Shown here one piece after another: positions 34,692-45,337 of a stretch of DNA of 64,000 nt. Every line of letters begins with the position of its first letter. The stretch's first letter is position 1. Source of the stretch: Conus ventricosus (lineage: Eukaryota; Mollusca; Gastropoda; Neogastropoda; Conidae); the NCBI GenBank assembly GCA_018398815.1, contig CM031596.1:73753157-73817156 (forward strand), in the 5' to 3' direction. The position numbers and the translations under genes are program-made. The notes below the pieces were generated by a model, which had not been told where the DNA came from, did no database searches, and saw nothing but the letters and a program-made list of their open reading frames with translations.

Positions 34692-34827
34692 TGCTCAAGC
34701 ACTCAACGAGCGTGACGCAGGTACTGTGCGCAAACTGTACGAAAGTGGTAGTGTTCCTGATACTACTGAAGAAGGAGAAAGTCTCCTGTCCCTGGCATGT
34801 TCTGCTGGCTACTACGAACTAGCTCAG
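34692..34827 (+). CDS. ANKHD1: MASK coding exon 4 (start of the first ankyrin block)
   Basis: Acceptor TTTGGCAG, donor GTATTG. After completing a Gly codon it reads AQALNERDAGTVRKLYES, then TTEEGESLLSLACSAGYY and ELAQ, ending in phase 0. This is the opening ankyrin repeat of MASK (EEGESLLCLACSAGYYELAQ in vertebrates); both the variant ankyrin turn and the exon boundary after Ala-Gln are conserved. Confidence 0.95.
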
Positions 34828-34955
34828 GTATTGTCTGACTATTCAGTGTTGTGAATAATTTTTAACAACATGCACCAGGTGATGAAACTGGAGAAAATTT
34901 TTTGTGTGTTTTCGTTGGTGTAGAATTAAGTGTGAAAAAAATCAATCTCACTTAA

Positions 34956-35501
34956 TACCGGAGATTTAGAACATCACAGTCACGCTTATATGACACAGTG
35001 AAAACTGCTTACTTTTGGGAGGGGGGGGGGGGAGGGCGGGGGGGAGTACATGAATATATATGTATGTGTGTAGTTCCAACCCATCTGGTTTGATTTTTGT
35101 GATGCAGCTGAAACTGTGCTGGGAGGCACTTCTTGACGTCCGAATCGTCTTGCTTCAAATCTTCAAGAGTGTAGCCCTCATATACGCTTTCTTCATCACT
35201 ATCACATCAGAAAATAAATTCTACAAGTTGCATAGTTTACTTGCCGCCATTTTCCGAAAATCTTTGCGAAAAAAAGCAGCTGAACTTTGAAAATTCACAG
35301 CAGCAAAACTACTCCAAAAGTTTTGCAACAAAAACCAAAATGGCGTCCAGAAACTTCCGGACTGGAAGACTCTTCTGTCGCGATTGCATTCTGGGATATG
35401 TGATGGTGAAAGTGAAAGTAGTTGACCTATTATTCAGCGGTCGATCCGGTATTCAGGAGGAAATCTCGCGGTTGATCTCGGGTGATCCGGTAGGCATTGG
35501 G
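34956..35501 (-). mobile_element. piggyBac-like remnant, minus strand
   Basis: The right end reads CCGGTAGGCATTGGG followed by TTAA (35502-35505). The minus strand contains DSDEESVYEGYTLEDLKQDD (about 35130-35200), an acidic piggyBac N-terminal pattern. The left end is uncertain: TTAATACCGGAG at 34952 shares TACCGG with the right end but lacks the CCC terminus. A polyG/GA tract lies inside at 35017-35044. Confidence 0.6.
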
Positions 35502-36008
35502 TTAATGTTTTGTTATCCTGCTTCATTTAATCTTTTTCTTTTGTTGTTAATATCAGAACTCTTAAATGTTGGTAATTGAAATTTCTCACTCTCTCTCCCT
35601 CTCTCCCTCCCTCCCGCTTTCTCTTGGTCTCTCCTTTTAAAAAAAAAAAAATTCAGGATTGGTGGGAGAATGGGATGGTGATTGTCCAAATTTCAGGTTT
35701 GATAGTATTGTACCAGGTTAGTTTCAGGAATAGGAACATTTTTCCTCTTGCCTTCCTGCTGACATGGTATTACAGAAATGATATGAAGTATGACAGCAAT
35801 GCACATTCAGAGACTAGGTCTGAAGAAGACTCGTTTTGTGTGTGAATTACCGTGATCTTTTTTTTTTTAATGAGTAATGCCACTGTTGTCTTCTTACAGA
35901 AACTTGTGTCCCTGAAACATAGCTGAACAAAATTATGAAACAAGACAGACTAGCTGATTAGTTGTCATATATTGGAAATGTACTAAGATAGGTTTGCTTG
36001 CTTTTCAG

Positions 36009-36156
36009 GTTCTGTTAGCAATGAATGCCAATGTTGAAGATAGAGGTATCAAGGGAGACTGTACACCATTGATGGAGGCTGCCAGTGGAGGGTTTGTGGA
36101 CATTGTCCGCTTACTCTTGTTGCATGGAGCTGATGTCAATGCCCAGTCATCTGCTG
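36009..36156 (+). CDS. ANKHD1: MASK coding exon 5 (ankyrin repeats)
   Basis: Acceptor CTTTTCAG, donor GTAGTA. It reads VLLAMNANVEDRGIKGDCT, PLMEAASGGFVDIVRLLLL and HGADVNAQSSA, ending phase 1. The residues match the MASK repeat NVEDRG.KGD.TPLM.A.SGG. A SINE target duplication begins only 11 bases into the intron. Confidence 0.95.
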
Positions 36157-36179
36157 GTAGTATTTTGTCTACAAGGCAG

Positions 36180-36604
36180 GGGGCCGGAATAGCTTAGTTG
36201 GTAGAGTGCCGGACTCGTAATCTAAGGGTTGTGGGTTCGAATCTCCGCCGGGTCGTTTCGGTACAGAAGGATTTTTTCCCTCGGAGTTAACATTGGTTCT
36301 GACTCCATTCCCCATGCAGTCCTTCGAATGAGACTATAAACCGAGGTTCCGTGTGTGAACGCACGCACAACGTCTTGCACACACGTAAAATCCCATCACC
36401 AACTTTCGGAAGAGAAGGTCAGTTTGGCCGTTGCTATGGATGACACATAGTCATTACACACAGCATGTATCTTCCCGAAGATGGAGTATGGCTGCTTTAA
36501 TGGCGGGATAAAAAACGGTCATACACACAGAACCACTCCCATTGTTGGGCAGATTTCTATACAGGGAGGGTCAGCTTGAGTATCATCCTGCGTACGCAGA
36601 AGAA
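36180..36604 (+). mobile_element. Full-length tRNA-derived SINE with 13-bp target duplication
   Basis: GTCTACAAGGCAG flanks the element (36167-36179 and 36605-36617). The head is tRNA-like, with box A (TAGCTTAGTTGGTAGAGTG) and box B (GGTTCGAATC), giving an internal Pol III promoter. The body is shared with 10981-11420 and 61345-61751. The 3' end is the 12-bp palindrome CTGCGTACGCAG plus an (AAG)n stub, the same as in the copy at 61345-61751. It lies in MASK intron 5, sense, close to the donor. Confidence 0.95.
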
Positions 36605-36680
36605 GTCTACAAGGCAGTGAAACATGCCGGTGAATTCTCATTTAACAACGAAACAAAAGTTTTTGAAAATTAATTTTGTA

Positions 36681-36800
36681 TTTTTTTTGTTTTGTGCCAT
36701 CCCTTCTGTTCCACTTCAGTGGCACTGTACCCATGCCACTCATTCTGGCTCCATAGCCATAACCTGGCTTGTTCTGACACCGCCTTGGCACTGGCACTCA
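36681..36800 (-). mobile_element. Short poly(A)-tailed retroposon (copy 2)
   Basis: A T-run with TTTTGTGCCATCCC leads into CAGTGGCACTGTACCCATGC, CATAGCCATAACCTGG and GGCACTGGCACTC. The order of matching blocks follows copy 1 (30544-30661), at perhaps 60-70% identity by eye. Flanking duplication was not identified. Confidence 0.55.
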
Positions 36801-36947
36801 ACAGGGAGCAGTCGAAGTCAAATCATGAGACATCCCACTAGAGGAGACATTGCACTGCTGGTGAGTCACTTTGGTGGTAGTTAGTTGTGCCTGTTCTGAT
36901 CTGGTATACGCAGGACACCACCTATTAAGCCCCGTATTGAGGAGAAT

Positions 36948-37388
36948 AATACGATAGCTGTGTTGAGACTTGCTGATCAGTGAAGAAGAGGAGGATGCGG
37001 CGGCTGCTGCTGCAGGTTTCATTTTGGTCTAAGACTGTGCAACAGGGTTGTAGTTTGTGTTTACTTTTATCATATATCTCAAAGTCGGCTAGGCCAGGGA
37101 GATCCTGTGCTGGTCAGGAAATTTGAGTAACACTTGCAGAGATGTATCTGTTAGGTGGATGAAACTGAACTGTAATACGATAGCTATGTTGAGACTTGCT
37201 GATCAGTGAAGCTGCTGCTGCTGCTGCTGCAGCAGGTTTCATTTTGGTCTAAGACTGTGCAACAGGGTTGTAGTTTGTGTTTACTTTTATAATATATCTC
37301 AAAGTCAGCGGCCAGGGAGATCCTGTGCTGGTCAGGAAATTTGAGTAACACTTGCAGAGATGTATCTGTTAGGTGGATGAAACTGAAC
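36948..37388. repeat. Tandem duplication of about 220 bp with CTG triplet run
   Basis: Two adjacent units (36948-37173, 37174-37388) share AATACGATAGCT, AGACTTGCTGATCAGTGAAG, GGTTTCATTTTGGTC and GGGAGATCCTGTGCTGGTC. They differ mainly at a triplet tract: the first has GAAGAGGAGGATGCGGCGGC before CTGCTGCTGCAG, the second a pure CTG run. Confidence 0.9.
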
Positions 37389-38051
37389 TTTGTGGTCCAA
37401 ACCTGCCCAGTTGGGCCACAATGAACTCATGCCTAGAAAGAAGTAGGTTGGCAGAAAAAAAAAATCCCTCAAATAAATGGTTATGATGAAAATTGAATCC
37501 GTAATTTTCCAGCTGGGATTCTGTAACTCGAACCACATCGCTAATTTGACTTTGTTCTGTATAATTTTGGAGTTGTTACAGGGTTGACCAAAATGAGAAC
37601 AGACAGCGAAGCAGAGTATAAAGTAACATTTATTTAACACACAATACAAAACAAAATAAACAGTACTCAATCATTGTGTGTTGTATTATGTAGATTGTCA
37701 ACTCCACAATTTTTTTTGTTGTAAGTGTTTATTTGTATATTGGCATGTTTTCAGTTAGGCTGCTGTCTGTGTCATTTCTCTTTGATATAGGGTTGTTTTC
37801 TTTTTTCTTTCAAAATTATTTCCTAGTGACTTGTGATAAGGCTTTCATTAGTGTGAAGGGGAACACTGTCAGTTAATTTTTTTATGAAGCTTCTGTACTT
37901 TATTTCTTCAAAATGCAGATCTGATCAGAAATGTTTCCTTTATGTTTTGCAGATTGTCACTCTGGTTTCTGTTTTTCTTGTTCACTTTGCTTCTAAAGAA
38001 GTGAAAGTAAAATGGTGTTTGAAATTTACTTTGAAGATGGTGATGTCACAG
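37389..38051. other. MASK intron 5 tail, nothing recognised
   Basis: About 660 bp of AT-rich intron up to the exon 6 acceptor, without a coding or mobile feature that I can support. Confidence 0.6.
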
Positions 38052-38285
38052 GTAACACTCCTTTGCATTCTGCTGCCTGTGCTGGTCACACACCTGTTGT
38101 GAAGGAGTTGATTACCAACGGTGCACTGGTGGAGGTGCACAATGAAAATGGCCACACGCCCCTAATGGAAGCAGCCAGTGCGGGGCATGTGGATATTGCT
38201 CAGCAGTTGTTGGCAGCAGGAGCAGGAATCAACACCCATTCCAATGAGTTCAAGGAGAGTGCACTGACATTGGCATGTTACAAAG
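38052..38285 (+). CDS. ANKHD1: MASK coding exon 6 (ankyrin repeats)
   Basis: Acceptor GTCACAG, donor GTATAAG. After a split Gly it reads NTPLHSAACAGHTPVVKELI, a variable segment, then NENGHTPLMEAASAGHVDIA, INTHSNEFKESALTLACYK, ending phase 1. The second half is nearly invariant in MASK proteins. The first repeat is more divergent (vertebrates have NTALTYACAGGFVDIVKVLL) but keeps the ankyrin TPLH/AA.GH core. Confidence 0.95.
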
Positions 38286-38935
38286 GTATAAGTTTGATGC
38301 CTGTTTAGCCCATAACAGGTAGACTAGTGCTGTTACATTCAGACCATGTGATTTGCATCCTTATCTCTCCCAACAAAATGGATTGTTTTCTCTCATTACT
38401 GTTTGCAGGTTGGTTTGTCTGTCAGCAGGCTTATGCAAAAATACAATGCAAGCAGTGCAGGACACTGTATGTTTGACAAACTGGGTTTTAGAAATCAGTG
38501 TTTCAACCCAAACAGAACATCAAAGCTTTTGGATTTCAGCTGGATTCTGTATCTTTGAGTTCCATTTTTGAAAGGAAAGCTGAAAGAGTTACTGAAGCTT
38601 GTACATTGTGATGCAGAAAGACGAAATGACCATCAGATTCGTTTGCAAGATGGTTGATTGCGGCACAGCTGGGGGTGTTACTGCTTCCATTTTTAGAAAG
38701 GTCTTGAAATCATGAAAAGTCAAGCTCATGTTGAACACGAGGAAACTTTGAAGGCTTTATCTGTCTGTCTCACAGTATATTTACAGAGGCCTTTGCATAG
38801 AGGATTCAGAATGTTTCCTAATAATTTGGAATGAACCATCTGTGATTGTACATTCAGATACCTCAGGGTCTGATTGGAAAAGAGTAAGAAATGATGTGTG
38901 GAGAAGTATGGATAATTCAGGGACAGAGAGAACTT
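38286..38935. other. MASK intron 6 start, nothing recognised
   Basis: About 650 bp without a supported feature. Confidence 0.55.
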
Positions 38936-39472
38936 GTTAATTGCCTTGGAGTCGAAGCAGCTGTCTTCAGTCTCATATCCCTGTGCAGGTAAACCCAGAG
39001 TTCTCACATGAAAGTGCACTCTGACGGTAACACATCTGTTGCATGCAATAATAAGGTGGGCAGCACAAAGCCAGAGGGTAGCAGTATTACCAGAGAAGTT
39101 TTGCTATGCTGCAAAACAAGCACTCGCGCACATGCGCATACGCACACACACACGTGCACACACACACACACGCACACAGAACAACAAAAGTGGAACTTAG
39201 ACTTATTTAGAAAAGATAACAATAATGGCTTTGTGATAATTGTAGTGACTTTGTGCTGCACACTTTATTAGTGCATGCGACACAACTAGACTTATTTAGG
39301 AAAGATATCTGTAGTGGTTTTGTGATCATTGTAGAGGCTTTGTGCTGTCCACTTTATGAATGCATGCAACAGATGTGTTTCTGTCAGGGTGCACTTTCAT
39401 GTGAGAATTCTGGGTTTCACTGCTCAGGGATGTAAGGGTGAAGACATCTGCGTTGAGTCCAAGGCAATTAAC
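38936..39472. repeat. Long inverted repeat, about 540 bp, probable foldback MITE
   Basis: The outer arms are reverse complements: GTTAATTGCCTTGGAGTCGA on the left answers GAGTCCAAGGCAATTAAC on the right, and GTTCTCACATGAAAGTGCAC answers GTGCACTTTCATGTGAGAA. The arms reach inward to about 39080 and 39335 (GCAGCACAAAGCC / GGCTTTGTGCTG). The middle holds a (CA)n tract and an internal duplication (TTAGACTTATTTAG... at 39196 and 39287). Part of the right arm is repeated once more outside (39440-39524 against 39525-39600). Confidence 0.85.
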
Positions 39473-39600
39473 AACTTTGTTTTTAATCTTGTTTAACTTG
39501 TTCTGAAAATAATGATCGGTGAGTGAAGACGTGCTTTGAGTCCAAGACAATTAACGACTTTGTTTTTAATCTTGTTTAACCTGTACTGAAAGTAATCATC

Positions 39601-40195
39601 CGCACTATGAAGTTTTATTAATTTTGAACTAATACAGTATGTTCAGTAAACTGTTGTTGTAGGAAAGAAATAGTTACATACAGTTTGTAACATATGAAAA
39701 TTACGGATGTGAAATTGATTTTTACGCTGGCCTGTATGTAGTGTATTTTAAGCAAAATAAAGAGGTTCGAACGACAGGTTTGTGAGATTAATCACATATT
39801 TACCACATGGTAAAGTGTTGATCATGTCAGAGGAATAATCTGTTGAAACAAAGGTAATTTTAGTCACAACAAAATCTGTTGAGGGATCTTTGCGTGACTG
39901 TCAACATTTTTCTTAAAACTATTAGCTGGCTATATGTTGTCTGGAAATGTTGATGACCTTGAAATGCTGTTTGTTAACCATGTTGCTGCTATTTGTTAAA
40001 GGAAAAAGACAGTTCAAAAATAAAGGCTGTGTACTTCAAAACTGTCTCACAGGCTGTATATCACTTACTTAGTTCGTATATCATATTGGTTTATACCATT
40101 CTTGAGTTCAAGTTTTCTACAAAATAATGCAGGTTTTAGATTTCCGGGGCTGAAATGTGTACATTGAAAAACAAACGAACTTGCTCATTGAGCAG
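39601..40195. other. MASK intron 6 end, nothing recognised
   Basis: About 600 bp of AT-rich intron. The exon 7 acceptor region (ACTTGCTCATTGAGCAG) has only a weak pyrimidine tract. Confidence 0.55.
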
Positions 40196-40338
40196 GGCAT
40201 CTGGAGATGGTGAAATTCCTGCTTGATGCTGGGGCTGACCAAGAGCACAAAACTGATGAGATGCACACTGCTCTCATGGAGGCCTCCATGGATGGACACG
40301 TGGAAGTGGCTCGTCTGTTGCTGGATAGTGGTGCTCAG
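40196..40338 (+). CDS. ANKHD1: MASK coding exon 7 (ankyrin repeat)
   Basis: Acceptor TTGAGCAG, donor GTGAGG. Completing a Gly, it reads HLEMVKFLLDAGADQEHK, TDEMHTALMEASMDGHVEVA and RLLLDSGAQ, phase 0. TDEMHTALMEA.MDGHVEVARLLLDSGAQ is a MASK signature, so identity is very secure. Confidence 0.96.
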
Positions 40339-40908
40339 GTGAGGTTTCGTTTATTCACTTTTTTTTTTTTAAAATTAATAGTTAATGAAGTGTCCTGCAC
40401 CATTCCAGTGCTGAAAAAATGCTTGGCAGACCTATTTTCGGCTGTATTCAGTGCATATTGTTGTCTGTTCATAATTCACTGTTACTTAAGTTAAGAAAAG
40501 AAAGCTGAAGTCTTTCATGTCCATTTTGTGCCTTGGTAGTCCATGCATTTTAGTGTTTTATGTTTGAATCTCTTTTTAATTATTACTGAACTGTAAATCT
40601 GGTGTCATGTCAGTGTTGGTTCTGGGAGAAGGCTCATTAGCAGAAAGTTGTGGCTATTGGTGTATTAAGACATTTGGAAAGTCTTCGACCTCTCTCACAT
40701 GAAATGCAGTCACTTCGTTTCCTCATAGTTTTGGGCCAACATTTCTCCTGTATGTACATTCCAGGTTTCTTGCTCTTAATCGCTCTCATCTTAATTGCAG
40801 GGGAGATTACACTAATTTTTTCGTCTTTTTTGTGATTTTTACCAACCCCCTTTTAATAATTTTACTTGTGGAAGACTGATCTATCGTTGAGTATCTTTTC
40901 TTTCTTAA

Positions 40909-41624
40909 CCCTCTTCAGTATGCGCTTAGCTTAGTTACGCCGAAAACCATGGCAAGATAAGTAACTCCGTAATTCGAACATGGTTACCCAGTTTAAAAAA
41001 TTAATTTAAAAGGGAGAAAGGAAATAAAGGAAATAGTGAAATGAAAATAATTTTTAAAATTCCTACGAATATATATGTTGCTATATCATAAGTTTGAAGA
41101 ATATCACATGAGCCATTTACTCGGGGGGGGGGGGGGGGGGGAAATCTTTATCATATGTGGAACCTCATCCCAGTCGAAATCTAGGTCACTGTAAGCTTCA
41201 TTACCAGAACTTTCACAAAGTCTTATGCCGTAAATCCTACAAATCACAGTGTCTTCATCACTAAATCTCATTATAGGACGGCAGAAATCAAGGTTAGCCA
41301 TGGTGAAAAACAGCATTTCGACCACAAAACTTTAAAAATTAGTAACTCGAGAACTACGGCACGTACCGACTCGCATTTTTTTGCAAAAGGAAGTGAATGG
41401 CTACAGGAAGAAGGAAGTCACGTTCTCGCGAGACTTCCTTTTCTACGAGAAACATGGCAGCACCCATTGTTGCCAAATGTTTTACCGGGCGAGACTTCCT
41501 TTTCTACGAGAAACATGGCAGCACCCATTGTTGCCAAATGTTTTACCGGGCGCTGGCAGGTGGTCAGCCTTTTGGCTGTGTGATATCCGGTTGGGCGCTA
41601 GCGGGCGTGCGCTTGTCAAGAGAG
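40909..41624 (-). mobile_element. piggyBac-like 716-bp derivative
   Basis: TTAA flanks the element (40905-40908, 41625-41628). The termini are imperfect inverted repeats (CCCTCTTCAGTATGCGC against CTCTCTTGACAAGCGC on the complemented right end). A minus frame (41104-41301) reads MANLDFCRPIMRFSDED, then SSGNEAYSDLDFDWDEVP, an acidic N-terminal piece consistent with a piggyBac transposase start but without catalytic blocks. It contains a polyG run and a 61-bp tandem duplication. Confidence 0.75.
41428..41549. repeat. 61-bp tandem duplication near the piggyBac right end
   Basis: Two perfect or near-perfect units starting GCGAGACTTCCTTTTCTACG and ending TGTTTTACCGG (41428-41488, 41489-41549). 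Confidence 0.93.
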
Positions 41625-41628
41625 TTAA

Positions 41629-42496
41629 TGCTGTTGATATTTTTCTAGTACATTTTTTTTTGTACACCTCACTTGTCTTGCTGCTTGTGTCATGAACTTT
41701 CCACAGAGGGATGATTTCCAGGGTCAGGTGGGTGGGGGTCTGGTTCACTTTCTTATCCATTCCCACCCCTGGGGAACCTATTTGTAGATTCCGGGGTGCA
41801 AGAAATTCAGGACCTCAGGGATGAGTGTGAAGATAGGTCATGATATACATTGGACATAGACGAGTCCAACATAAGATTCTTCCATTATATCCTACCTTTT
41901 TGCACTTGGTAACGCAAGCAAGAATTAGAGTTGGGAGGGAGGGGTGATGATTTCTCCGACAATTGTCAGAGGAGGAGTTTAGGTTCTGCTTCCCAGAGAT
42001 GATATTCCCACCATATAGCACAGTCAGCACTCTCCATGGCCTCTCTCCTTTTAATGGGTAAGTGGGCATGCTTACATCTTCATGTGTGCCCTATCATACA
42101 TAGCCTGATATGGTGTTACTTGTTACATCAGGTAGCTACCCTCCCATTATGTTTGGGCTTGCAAGTGTTCTGACAGTGACCAGTCACTGCTTGTGATTAG
42201 TGCTGGTATGTGACTGTACAGTTGTTGGTTACTGAGCTAGCCAACCCCTTTCTCCGCTGACAATTATAGTTTTATAAATTAAGTTTAGATTGACTAAATA
42301 TGAGATTTTTTTTTCTCAATAGCTGAATGCTGGTTTCAACGTGTAACAAGACAAAATATTTACAGGTTCACTAATCACCTACTGTAATTATGAATCGGCC
42401 AATATCATTTGAATCTGTCAGTTGGTTTGTCATCACTGAAGTATCAGCATTAGTCCAGATGTCAAAATAATTTGTGTGGAATTTGCAAAGGTCAAG
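41629..42496. other. MASK intron 7 spacer, nothing recognised
   Basis: About 870 bp without supported coding or mobile features. Confidence 0.55.
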
Positions 42497-43147
42497 CAGG
42501 GTTTGCACAGTCCTTTAAAGTCCTTTTTGGGGGGCCCGTTTTCAAGGCCTTGAAAGTCCTTAAAAATCGGTCTTTTGCTTACAGGTCCTTAAAAAGTTCT
42601 TGAATTTTGTATCTGCCAATATTTTGAATAAAGTCCATGTAAAATCTCAGTCTATGTAAGAGAAATGCATGAAATTGAATTTGTAAAAAAATATGAAAGT
42701 AAAAGGAGGTGGAGTTGACCGACGATCTTGCTATTACGTTGTCTGCTATAGGTCAAAACACCAGTTACTGGCCTTCATGGCGCATGCGTGTATGCCATAG
42801 AATGAGCCGTTTTCCTGAAATTAAGAGGCCAACATGGGACATGCAGCAGCAACTGACATTTGCGACTGTCTTTAGTCATTTGTTGAAGAGCTGGGTTACA
42901 TACAACAAATTGGTGCAGCTGTCCATGAATGGACTGATTGTGAATAGGAAGGTTTTCAACCATCTTCAGGATCAAGTGGAAAAACTCTCAGCCAGTATTA
43001 AACAATAACGATGGATAATTTAATTTGAGTCTGTATTTCATTATTGTTTTTCTTAAGATTATCCTTGAAGTAAGTCCTTGAATTTTTTTTAAAAAAGGGC
43101 CAGAAAAGTCCTGGAATTTTTTAGTCTAGAAATCTGTATGAACCCTG
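42497..43147. mobile_element. hAT-like non-autonomous element, CAGGGTT termini
   Basis: The left end is CAGGGTTTGCACAGTCC; the right end complements to CAGGGTTCATACAGA. Subterminal AAGTCCTT and CCTTGAA motifs recur at both ends (42513-42608 and 43068-43120). The flanks GTCAAG and TCGAAG could be a mutated 6-bp duplication. A 99-codon plus frame (42709-43008, ending LQDQVEKLSASIKQ) has no recognised family. The element ends only 17 bases before the next hAT-like element. Confidence 0.65.
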
Positions 43148-43164
43148 TCGAAGAATTGCTTAAA

Positions 43165-44383
43165 CAGACCTGCCTACCCTTCCGTAATCGTCCGTAATCT
43201 TACGGAAATTAACCCCCCATTACGGAGGTACGATTTTCCGTGCGAAATTACGGAAAAGAAAATTGAAAAACTACGCAAATTCCAGACTCGAAAAATTGTC
43301 GACTGCTAGACCTTTCCGAGACCACAGAGTAACTTCCCTTGACTCAAGCCGAAACCACAGATGGTTCGGAACTTGCGATTGGTCAATGTGGTGCTGTGGG
43401 CCAACACGACGCGCCATCACATCTGTGCGCGCCATTCGAAGCCTTTTGTTCAGCCATTGTAAGACAAAGTTTCAACCGATGTTTTGCCGGCGATTGTGAA
43501 AATGGCGGAGGAAATCTTCTAAACGTTTGCATGAAACCGACGACGAGGGTTCGAAAACCACTGTGCCACAACGGAAGAAGGCGAAGAAGCAAGTGTTCCG
43601 AAGTAAATACACACGGACTTGGCCTTGTCTTTTGCAATCCAAAAAACATGGACCTGGATTTGTATATTGCTCGGTGTGCAATTCAGACTTCTCCATCGGA
43701 CATGGGGGAGCAAATGACTGCAAGCGCCATATCTCGGGGAAAATGCACAAAGAGACAGCTGTCAGTGCTCCAGTCAGAAGATCACATCGTTGTTCACGAA
43801 ATCCAGCGAGAGCAGCCGTCGGACCCACACACGGAAGATCACCAACGCAGAAAGACTGTTGTGTGAGCTGATCTGCGGAAACAACTTGTCCCTGAGCTGT
43901 GCTGACAAGATAGTGGCGAAAATGAAAAGGATGTTTCCAGACTCAGCAATCTCTCAGGCACAATACAAGGCTTAGTGCAACACACACACACACACACACA
44001 CACACACATTTTTGTTTTTTTTTTGGGGGGGGAGGGGGGGGTTGTACATTAGGTTCTTCATCAGTGGTGTCATCTGTGGTGACTGCTGTGTAAGTTACAA
44101 ACTGTCAAGTATATCACCTTTGAATTGACCTGAAACTCCTGTCCTGAGTCTGTCATCAGCCATCATCCCAAGGTATTTTAATTCTGCTTTGTTGTTTTTG
44201 TTCCTTTTTTACTGTTTATATATTTTTGTTAAAATGTTAAAAATGTAGTTGGAGTTTTGTACACATTATTTGTTCAAAAACGCCATGTATTACGCGTCCG
44301 TGGAATTACTGAAGGAAAATGCAAAATTACTGAAAATCTCTGTGGTTATTACTGATGAGCATAACATGAGGTAGGCAGGTCTG
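43165..44383 (+). mobile_element. hAT-like 1.2-kb deletion derivative
   Basis: The terminal repeats CAGACCTGCCTACCC and its complement (ending 44383) are flanked by CTTAAA (43159-43164, 44384-44389). Subterminal TTACGGA/TCCGTAAT motifs recur in both orientations at 43182-43256. The interior carries one N-terminal zinc-finger ORF and then a (CA)n tract, polyG and AT-rich filler. No catalytic transposase sequence follows. The TIR is a close relative of the one at 31016-31809. Confidence 0.9.
43502..43975 (+). pseudogene. BED-like zinc-finger N-terminal exon, frameshifted
   Basis: Possible start ATG 43502 (MAEEIF), then after a shift HETDDEGSKTTVPQRKKAK, FRSKYTRTWPCLLQSKKHG and the finger YCSVCNSDFSIGHGGANDC, KRHISGKMHKE (C-x2-C...H-x5-H, complete). 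After a second shift near 43770 the frame reads SQKITSLFTKSSESS (weak PIP-like), AERLLCELICGNNLSLSCAD and MKRMFPDSAISQAQYKA-stop. The order of blocks is the same as in the intact ORF at 31259-31696. It is the DNA-binding head of a hAT-like transposase without the rest. Confidence 0.75.
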
Positions 44384-44389
44384 CTTAAA

Positions 44390-45302
44390 GAATTGTTTAT
44401 GGTCATATGCATGAATGTTTTAAACACTGTAAAACAACAAAGTTTATCACCTCTGCCATGCTTGCTAAACAGTTCCAAGCTATTTCTGTGGCATAGCTGC
44501 TCAGGCAGAGTTAAGGGATTATTTCTCTTTTCTGTTACTGAATGTTGACCCACCTGTTGAAACTGATATCGGAATACAATTTTTAATCCAGTTATTCCCT
44601 CCCGCCCACTCTCCCTCTTCTTGTTGAACTATGTGGATGTTTATATAAAGAAAGGGCATTGCTGTTCCTCAAAATCCATCGGTGTGGGGTTTACTTATGC
44701 AGTGACCAAGAAGAGCCATGTCTGGATATTTTTTTTTAGTTGTGCACGAGATGGCTGATAAGCAGGTGAACCAGCCTGCTCAGGATTTGCGACTTTCTGG
44801 TATAATGAATGGTGGATTAATCTAGTAGTCCACGATTTCCAAATACTGGATTAAACCCAGCTGCCTGTGTATTCTTTTAGTCGTCACCTGCAATTATATC
44901 CATAGGAAGCAATGAAAAATGGGTCTGAATTAAATTCACAGGCATTTTTATGCATGTGTGTGTGCAATTTTTGTGTCTGCATATGTGTCTGACGCAGCAT
45001 ATGTGTGCATTGTGAACATTCATGACTGTTTCAAATGTTGAGGAAGCCACACTGACATTTAAAATACCTGGGTTACGAAATGAAGTTTGGTGTATACGTG
45101 CATAGTATATGCACACATTTAATACATGGGTGCAGTGTATTGTGTGTTTTTTCCTGATTAATAAAAAGAAGTTTGTAGCCGGCTGTGGCTTACAAAATGG
45201 TGCAGTTTTAATAGCCTGGAAATAATGGTAGTTTGTTTGATACGTTAGCTTCACTGTAGTTTTGAGTTTAATAGTTACCCTACGCATAAACGTACGTGCA
45301 TG

Positions 45303-45337
<35 letters not shown>

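Noticed and set aside
36180..36260. Functional tRNA gene
   Set aside because: The box A/B region is the head of a SINE with target duplication; the sequence downstream does not close an acceptor stem and similar heads recur in other SINE copies.
36798..37022. Minus-strand ORF starting MKPAAAAAASSSSS
   Set aside because: The poly-Ala/Ser start is the antisense of the GAG/CGG/CTG triplet tract in a tandem duplication; nothing conserved follows.
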